A stretch of DNA of 9,408 nucleotides, taken from Pseudomonadota bacterium. GTDB taxonomy: Bacteria; Myxococcota; Myxococcia; Myxococcales; Anaeromyxobacteraceae. Of the stretch, positions 5,300 to 9,408 are shown piece after piece (the first letter of the stretch is position 1; every line of letters begins with the position of its first letter). Made by a program: the position numbers and the translations under genes. The notes beneath the pieces are model-generated. The model saw nothing but the letters and a program-made list of their open reading frames with translations, was not told where the DNA came from and searched no databases. The stretch is from contig JAEZXM010000014.1 of the NCBI GenBank assembly GCA_023419875.1, forward strand, positions 1-9,408. The letters are read 5' to 3'.

Positions 5300-6403
5300 G
5301 TGCGGCTTCGCACCGGCCTCCTGGCGCTCGTCCCGCTCCTCGCCGCCTGCGACGGTGGCGGCGGCTCGAGCACCTTCGACCTGCCGCGGCTCGAGTGGAC
5401 ATGGGTCGAGGTCGAGGGCGCCGTCTGCGCCGACGGGAGCCCGACCGGACTCGCGGTGAACCCGGGGCCCGAGGGCTCGACCGACGTGCTCGTGTTCCTG
5501 ATGGGCGGGGGCGCGTGCTGGGACTGGGTGACGTGCAACGCCGCAGTCACGGCGTCCCGCGGCCCGTACGGCGCCACGCAGTTCGACGAGGAGCGACGGA
5601 GGAGGCTCGAGGGGAGCGTTCTCGATCGGACGGTCGAGGGCAGCCCGTTCGGCGGAGCGACCCTGGTCTTCATCCCGTACTGCACCGGCGACGTGCACTG
5701 GGGCGACGCCGAAAGAGACTATGGGTGGGAGCATCGAGGGGCCAGGAACCTGGGCCTCGATGCGGCGTGGATCACCACGCACCTGCCCGCGCCCGGGAAG
5801 CTCGTCGTGAGCGGCTCCTCGGCCGGCGGGTTCGGGAGCCTGCTCGCCCACGACCTCCTGCGCTCGAGCTGGCCGGACGCGAAGGGATACCTCGTCGACG
5901 ACTCAGGGCCGCCGTTCGTCGGGGGCGACGTCATCCTCGCGTTGCGGGCGGCGTGGTTCCTCTCCTGGGGGCTCGACGGGACGCTGGACCGGCTGTGCGA
6001 GGACGACGCGTGCTTCGGCGATCTCTCGCAAGCGGTCGTGGAGCTCGCGGAGAAGTACCCGGACGACCGGATCGCGCTCCTCTCCACGCGGGAGGACTTG
6101 GTCATCCGGTCCTTCTTCGGTTTCCTGCCGGCCGACGAGTTCGAGGAGAGCCTGCTCGAGCTCGTGGACACGCGGATCGAGCCGCTCGAGCACGGCGCGG
6201 CCTTCCTCGTGCCGGGGGACGGCCACGCGCTCCTCGAGCAGTTCGCCGCCTGGTCCGCGGACGAGACGCCGCTCCCCGACTGGATCAACCAGATGGTCAA
6301 CGACGACCCGGGCTGGAACACGCTCGGCCGCGCGGAGCCGCCGGCCCTGCGCGACGCCGCCGGTTCGCCCGGGGCGTGGGCGGAGCGCGCGCCGCAACCC
6401 TAG
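5300..6403 (+). CDS. Pectinacetylesterase/Notum-family lipoprotein esterase
   Basis: The 367-residue product starts at GTG 5300 with a short signal and lipobox (LLAAC, Cys17), then a Gly-rich linker, so it should be a membrane-anchored lipoprotein outside the cytoplasm. Family signatures of pectinacetylesterase/Notum alpha/beta hydrolases follow: LVFLMGGGACWDWVTCN (64-80), IPYCTGDVHWG (125-135), SGSSAGGFGS (171-180) with Ser174 as the predicted nucleophile (G-S-S-A-G), and DDSGPPF (200-206). Asp266 (in STREDLVIRSFF) and His309 (in PGDGHALLE) are the likely remaining triad members by position. Known relatives remove acetyl groups from pectin or palmitoleate from Wnt; the bacterial substrate is unknown. 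No strong ribosome site is visible before the GTG, but the signal sequence begins right there. It lies 51 bp after the oxidoreductase and 40 bp before the glycosyltransferase gene, so it may be transcribed with the polysaccharide genes. Confidence 0.9.
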   Translation: MRLRTGLLALVPLLAACDGGGGSSTFDLPRLEWTWVEVEGAVCADGSPTGLAVNPGPEGSTDVLVFLMGGGACWDWVTCNAAVTASRGPYGATQFDEERRRRLEGSVLDRTVEGSPFGGATLVFIPYCTGDVHWGDAERDYGWEHRGARNLGLDAAWITTHLPAPGKLVVSGSSAGGFGSLLAHDLLRSSWPDAKGYLVDDSGPPFVGGDVILALRAAWFLSWGLDGTLDRLCEDDACFGDLSQAVVELAEKYPDDRIALLSTREDLVIRSFFGFLPADEFEESLLELVDTRIEPLEHGAAFLVPGDGHALLEQFAAWSADETPLPDWINQMVNDDPGWNTLGRAEPPALRDAAGSPGAWAERAPQP

Positions 6404-6443
6404 CTTCCCGGGGCACCCGCGGTCGGGAGCCCACCGGCCGCGC

Positions 6444-7592
6444 ATGCGCCTCCTCTACCTCCACTACGGCCCGCAGTCGGGCGTGACCGAAGCGATCACC
6501 GGGGCCCTCTCCGCCGCCGGCGTCGAGGTCGTCCCGCACAACCCGGTGGAGCGCTTCCTCTACCAGCTCCGCCCGGGGACGCGGATCCCCAACGTGCGCC
6601 CGGCGGTCGTCCGCGCTGTGCTCGAGGCGGTGCACCTGCACGGGCCGCACTGGAAGTCCTACTACCTCCACAGCCCCTACACGTTCGACCTCGTCTCGGG
6701 CGAGGCCGCCCAGGCGGTCCGGCGGATCGCCCCCGACCGCGTGCTCCAGTCGGGCGTCCTCTTCGGGCTCGGCCCGTACCCGCCGGTTCCGTACCACCTC
6801 TACCTCGACCACACCCGCGCGATCGCCGAGCGGTACGAGCCCGTCCCGGGGCTGGCGCCGGCGATCGGCTACCAGGCCGAGTGGCGGGCACGCGAGCGGG
6901 CGGTCTACCGGAACGCCGAGGGCATCTTCACGATGAGCGAGTTCGTGAAGGCCTCTCTCCGCGAGGACTACGGCGTGGACCCGGCCCGCGTGCGCGTGGT
7001 CGGCGCCGGCGCGAACGTCGTCCCGCCGGGACCGGTCGCGCCCGCCCGGGATCCGCTCGTGCTCTTCGTCGGCAAGCAGTTCGCCCCGAAGGGCGGGCCG
7101 GAGCTGCTCGACGCGTTCGCGCTCGTGCGCCGCGAGTTCCCCCGCGCGCGCCTCTCGGTGGTGTCCGCGAGCTTCCCCGGGCCGCTGCCGCCGGGGGTGA
7201 CCTTCCACGGCCTCCTCCCGCGCGCGGCGCTCGCGAGGCTCTTCGCCCAGGCGGCGGTCTTCGCCCTGCCCACGCTCCGTGAGGCGTTCGGCCTCTCGCT
7301 CCTCGAGGCGATGGCCTTCGGCCTGCCGGTGGTCGCGACCCGCCTCGAGGCGATCCCGGAGATCGTCTCGGACGGCGAGACCGGACTGCTCGTGCCGCCG
7401 CGCGACGCCACGGCGCTCGCGGCCGCGCTCGCGGAGCTCCTCCGCGAGCCGGCGCGGGCGCGACAGATGGGAGCCGCCGGGCGGCAGCGGATGCACGCGC
7501 GATACGGCTGGAGCCGGGCGGCGGGGGCGATGCTGAAGGTGCTGTGGCCCGAGCGCGCCGGCGCGCCGGACCGGGAGCGATCGGCGGGGTAG
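6444..7592 (+). CDS. Glycosyltransferase family 4 (GT-B fold)
   Basis: This 382-residue cytoplasmic or membrane-associated enzyme has the GT4 architecture. The N-terminal acceptor domain (1-about 195) begins MRLLYLHYGPQSGVTEAITGAL-like, and the C-terminal donor domain runs from about 204. The donor domain has LVLFVGKQFAPKGG (205-218), where Lys211 and Lys216 occupy the usual phosphate-binding loop, FHGLLPRAALARLFAQA (254-270), and the E-x7-E motif in EAFGLSLLE (Glu280 and Glu288). GLPVVAT, EIVSDGETGLLVPPRD and GWSRAA follow, as expected of retaining sugar-nucleotide-dependent transferases. Donor and acceptor sugars cannot be read from sequence. The ATG at 6444 fits the beta-strand start of the fold; the nearest purine-rich site (CGGGAG) is rather far, about 15 nt. 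The flippase gene starts 12 bp downstream, so the enzyme most likely builds the glycan that the flippase exports. No signal peptide. Confidence 0.93.
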   Translation: MRLLYLHYGPQSGVTEAITGALSAAGVEVVPHNPVERFLYQLRPGTRIPNVRPAVVRAVLEAVHLHGPHWKSYYLHSPYTFDLVSGEAAQAVRRIAPDRVLQSGVLFGLGPYPPVPYHLYLDHTRAIAERYEPVPGLAPAIGYQAEWRARERAVYRNAEGIFTMSEFVKASLREDYGVDPARVRVVGAGANVVPPGPVAPARDPLVLFVGKQFAPKGGPELLDAFALVRREFPRARLSVVSASFPGPLPPGVTFHGLLPRAALARLFAQAAVFALPTLREAFGLSLLEAMAFGLPVVATRLEAIPEIVSDGETGLLVPPRDATALAAALAELLREPARARQMGAAGRQRMHARYGWSRAAGAMLKVLWPERAGAPDRERSAG

Positions 7593-7597
7593 GGGGG
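7591..7597 (+). promoter_or_regulatory. Ribosome binding site supporting the TTG start of the flippase
   Basis: AGGGGGG lies 7 nt before the TTG at 7605 and begins inside the stop codon of the glycosyltransferase gene. No ATG is available near the start of homology, so this site supports TTG. Confidence 0.5.
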
Positions 7598-7604
7598 AAC
7601 GGGA

Positions 7605-9068
7605 TTGCACGCGTCCATCCTCGGCCGCGCGCGGCCGCTCCTCCTCGCCCGGCTCGCGGGCGCGGTGCTCACCTTCGCCGTCCCGCTCGTCCTCGCCCGC
7701 GTGCTCCTGCCGGCGTCATACGGCACCTTCAAGCAGGGATGGCTCCTCTCGCAGACGCTCCAGCTCGTGCTGCCGCTCGGGCTCACGCAGAGCCTCTACT
7801 ACTTCGTGCCGCGCGACCCCGCCGGCCGCGATCGCTACGTCGCCCAGACGCTCTGGGCGACGCTCGTCCTCGGCGTCCTCGCGGCGGCGCTCGTCCTCGG
7901 CGGCGCCCCGCTCGTGGTCGAGCGGTTCGACAACCCCGAGCTCGGCCGCAATCTCCCCTGGGTGGCCGCCTTCACGGCATTCGGCCTCGCCGGCGCCTCG
8001 CTCGACGTCGCCTGGAACGCGAGCGGCCGGATCGGGGCCGCCGCGCTCGCCCGGGTGGCGACCGAGGCGGTGCGCGGCGCCTGCATGGTGGCCGGGGCGG
8101 TCCTCACCGGCACCGTGACGGGCGTCTTCGCCGGCGTCGCCGCCGCGACCTTCCTGCGCGCCGTCGTGTGCGCCGCCCTGCTCTTTCGCCGCCACGGCTT
8201 CCGCTTCGACGGCGCGAGCCTGCGCCGCCAGCTCGCCTACGCCGTTCCGTTCGGGCTCGCCTTCGTGCTCATCGTCCCGCAGCAGCAGTACCACCAGTAC
8301 GCGGTCGCCGCGGCGGTGAGCGCGGCCGCCTTCGCCGTCTACAGCGTGGGGACCTTCCAGCTCCCGCTCGTGGACGTGCTCTACACGCCGGTCTCCGAGC
8401 TCCTCCAGATCGGCCTCGCCGAGGCGGAGGGCGCAGGGCGTCCGCCCCGGGCCGGGCTGACGCTCTTCCACGAGGCGGTGCTCCAGCTCTCGTTCGCGTT
8501 CGTCCCGCTGACCGGGCTCCTGCTCGTCGCCGGTCCGGACCTCGTCGTGCTCCTCTTCTCCGAGCGCTACGAGAACGCGGGCCCGATCTTCCGGGTGGCG
8601 GTGATCCTCGTCGCGCTCGCCGCCCTCCCGCTCGACGGCGTCATGCGGGCGCGGGCCCAGAACCGGTTCATGCTCCTCTTGTCCGCGGCGAAGCTCTGCC
8701 TCACGCTCGTCCTCGTCACCGCGGGGCTGCGGCTCGTGGGTGAGCTGGGCGCGCTCGCCGGGTGGATCGCCGTGGAGGCGGCGGCGCGGGGGGCGATGCT
8801 CGTCCGGTGCGCCCGGCTGTTCGAGGTCCCGCTCCGGAACGTCCTCCCCGCGCGCGCCCTCCTCCGGCAGCTCGCCGCGACCGCGGCGGCGACGCCGGCC
8901 GCCTGGCTCGCGCTCCGCGCCGTCCCGGGCTCGACCCTCGTCCGTCTCGCAGCCTGCGGGCTCGTCTTCGCGACGGCGTATCTCGGCCTCTCCCTCGCCC
9001 GCGGCTGGCTGCCGCCGGGGTGGGCCTCGCTCTTCCGCGCGCGCGGCGCCGCGGCGCCGGGGAGCTGA
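7605..9068 (+). CDS. Wzx-like polysaccharide flippase (MOP/MATE superfamily)
   Basis: The 487-residue product is highly hydrophobic, with roughly 12-14 membrane segments spread over the whole chain and short Arg-rich loops. The opening matches lipid-linked oligosaccharide flippases: a cytoplasmic start (ASILGRARPLLLARLAGAVLTF), then VPLVLARVLLPASYGTFKQGWLL (26-48), where the polar 'PxxYGxF' step after the first helix is characteristic. GLTQSLYYFVPR (59-70) also fits RfbX/Wzx-type proteins. Near 330 a loop VVLLFSERYENAGPIFRV fits the second half of the fold. Such proteins move undecaprenyl-linked glycans across the inner membrane. The chosen start is TTG 7605, supported by a G-rich ribosome site and by the first helix following directly; there is no ATG for well over 100 residues. 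It lies 12 bp after the glycosyltransferase and 1 bp before the next gene, so the three form an operon. Substrate specificity is unknown. Confidence 0.9.
   Translation: MHASILGRARPLLLARLAGAVLTFAVPLVLARVLLPASYGTFKQGWLLSQTLQLVLPLGLTQSLYYFVPRDPAGRDRYVAQTLWATLVLGVLAAALVLGGAPLVVERFDNPELGRNLPWVAAFTAFGLAGASLDVAWNASGRIGAAALARVATEAVRGACMVAGAVLTGTVTGVFAGVAAATFLRAVVCAALLFRRHGFRFDGASLRRQLAYAVPFGLAFVLIVPQQQYHQYAVAAAVSAAAFAVYSVGTFQLPLVDVLYTPVSELLQIGLAEAEGAGRPPRAGLTLFHEAVLQLSFAFVPLTGLLLVAGPDLVVLLFSERYENAGPIFRVAVILVALAALPLDGVMRARAQNRFMLLLSAAKLCLTLVLVTAGLRLVGELGALAGWIAVEAAARGAMLVRCARLFEVPLRNVLPARALLRQLAATAAATPAAWLALRAVPGSTLVRLAACGLVFATAYLGLSLARGWLPPGWASLFRARGAAAPGS
9059..9064 (+). promoter_or_regulatory. Ribosome binding site of the right-edge membrane protein gene
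   Basis: GGGGAG precedes the GTG at 9070 by 5 nt and lies within the last codons of the flippase gene. It supports the GTG start. Confidence 0.5.
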
Positions 9069-9069
9069 G

Positions 9070-9408
9070 GTGCGCACCCCGTTCGCCGCCATCCTGGGGC
9101 TCGCGCTCGCCGCGGTGACCATCGCCCGCATCCCCGCGGCATGGGAGAGCGGCAACGCGCTCAACCACGTCTCCGGAGCGTGGATGGCGCTCGCCGACGA
9201 CCTCGCGCGAGGGACGCTCTACCGGCCCCTGCACGACCCGGCGCTCGGCTTCGGCGGCACGCGGTTCTTCCCGCTCTCGTTCGCCGCCCACGCCGCGCTG
9301 GCGAAGACCGGGATGCCGCTGCTCCTCGCGGGCTGGGTCCTCTCGCTCGCCGCCGGAGCGCTCGCCGCCGTCGGGGCGGCGCGGTTCCTCCGCCGCGCAG
9401 GGCACGGC
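9070..9408 (+). CDS. Multi-pass membrane protein, possible GT-C glycosyltransferase (partial, runs off right edge)
   Basis: From GTG 9070, 113 codons stay open to the right edge. The protein begins with a hydrophobic helix (about 4-24, AAILGLALAAVTIARIPAAW), then an extracytoplasmic-looking loop with SGAWMALADDLARGTLYRPL (35-54) and GFGGTRFFPLSFAAHAAL (60-77), then another hydrophobic segment (about 82-104). A large first loop with acidic residues and a 'YRPL ... GGTRFFPL' pattern is reminiscent of polytopic GT-C enzymes that use polyprenyl-linked sugars (ArnT/PMT or DUF2029-like). The diagnostic acidic pair cannot be assigned with certainty in this fragment. The gene starts 1 bp after the flippase stop, with GGGGAG upstream, so it belongs to the same operon. 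That it is coding is fairly sure; the family is tentative. A polysaccharide polymerase or O-antigen ligase-like protein would be the main alternative. Confidence 0.72.
   Translation, partial: MRTPFAAILGLALAAVTIARIPAAWESGNALNHVSGAWMALADDLARGTLYRPLHDPALGFGGTRFFPLSFAAHAALAKTGMPLLLAGWVLSLAAGALAAVGAARFLRRAGHG

Noticed and set aside
4025..5851. Minus-strand frame of 608 codons opposite the oxidoreductase
   Set aside because: It is an antisense shadow with no recognisable motif; the sense gene is a full-length PIG3 match.
3817..6486. Plus-strand frame of 889 codons overlapping three genes
   Set aside because: It is almost entirely Arg, Ala and Gly, out of frame with the oxidoreductase and esterase, and keeps open only because stop codons are rare at this GC content.
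7716..9164. Minus-strand frame of 482 codons opposite the flippase
   Set aside because: Its highly charged Glu/Arg/Gly-rich composition is the mirror of a membrane protein gene and does not look like a real protein.

Overview
The window is uniformly very GC-rich (roughly 72-75% by eye). Third codon positions are almost all G or C, non-ATG starts are common, and genes are packed tightly. The gene content is an SpmA/SpmB pair, a J-domain protein with C-terminal repeats, a bacterial FatA/B-type thioesterase, lipoproteins and a GT4/flippase polysaccharide cluster. Together these suggest a free-living Gram-negative bacterium of the Myxococcota or a related former delta-proteobacterial lineage, for example an Anaeromyxobacter-like genome. 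The taxon is an inference from composition and gene families; no rRNA or other marker gene is present.

Layout. (1) Positions 904 to 1, minus strand: 5' part of a lipoprotein gene with a LAGC lipobox, probably the N-terminal region of a transglutaminase-like lipoprotein, cut by the left edge. (2) Positions 1014-2147, plus strand: spmA and spmB, two membrane proteins, 6 bp apart. (3) Positions 3707 to 2151, minus strand: a two-gene operon encoding a J-domain protein with four C-terminal repeat units and an acyl-ACP thioesterase. It converges on spmB with 3 bp between the stop codons. (4) Positions 3825-5248, plus strand: an unrecognised 145-residue protein overlapping (ATGA) a PIG3-family NAD(P)H quinone oxidoreductase. 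(5) Positions 5300-9408, plus strand: a pectinacetylesterase/Notum-family lipoprotein, a GT4 glycosyltransferase, a Wzx-like flippase and the start of a multi-pass membrane protein. This looks like the left part of a surface-polysaccharide cluster that continues past the right edge.

Genes within each block are separated by -4 to about 50 bp, which fits operons. The two divergent intergenic gaps (905-1013 and 3708-3824) are the obvious places for promoters, but I could not identify a convincing promoter in either. No non-coding stretch longer than about 120 bp exists. I found no tRNA, rRNA, CRISPR array, insertion sequence, attachment site or convincing intrinsic terminator.

Most of the window reads as ordinary chromosomal housekeeping and envelope genes. 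The points most worth a second look are the repeat region of the J-domain protein, the unknown protein coupled to the quinone oxidoreductase, and the esterase lipoprotein placed directly before the polysaccharide genes.
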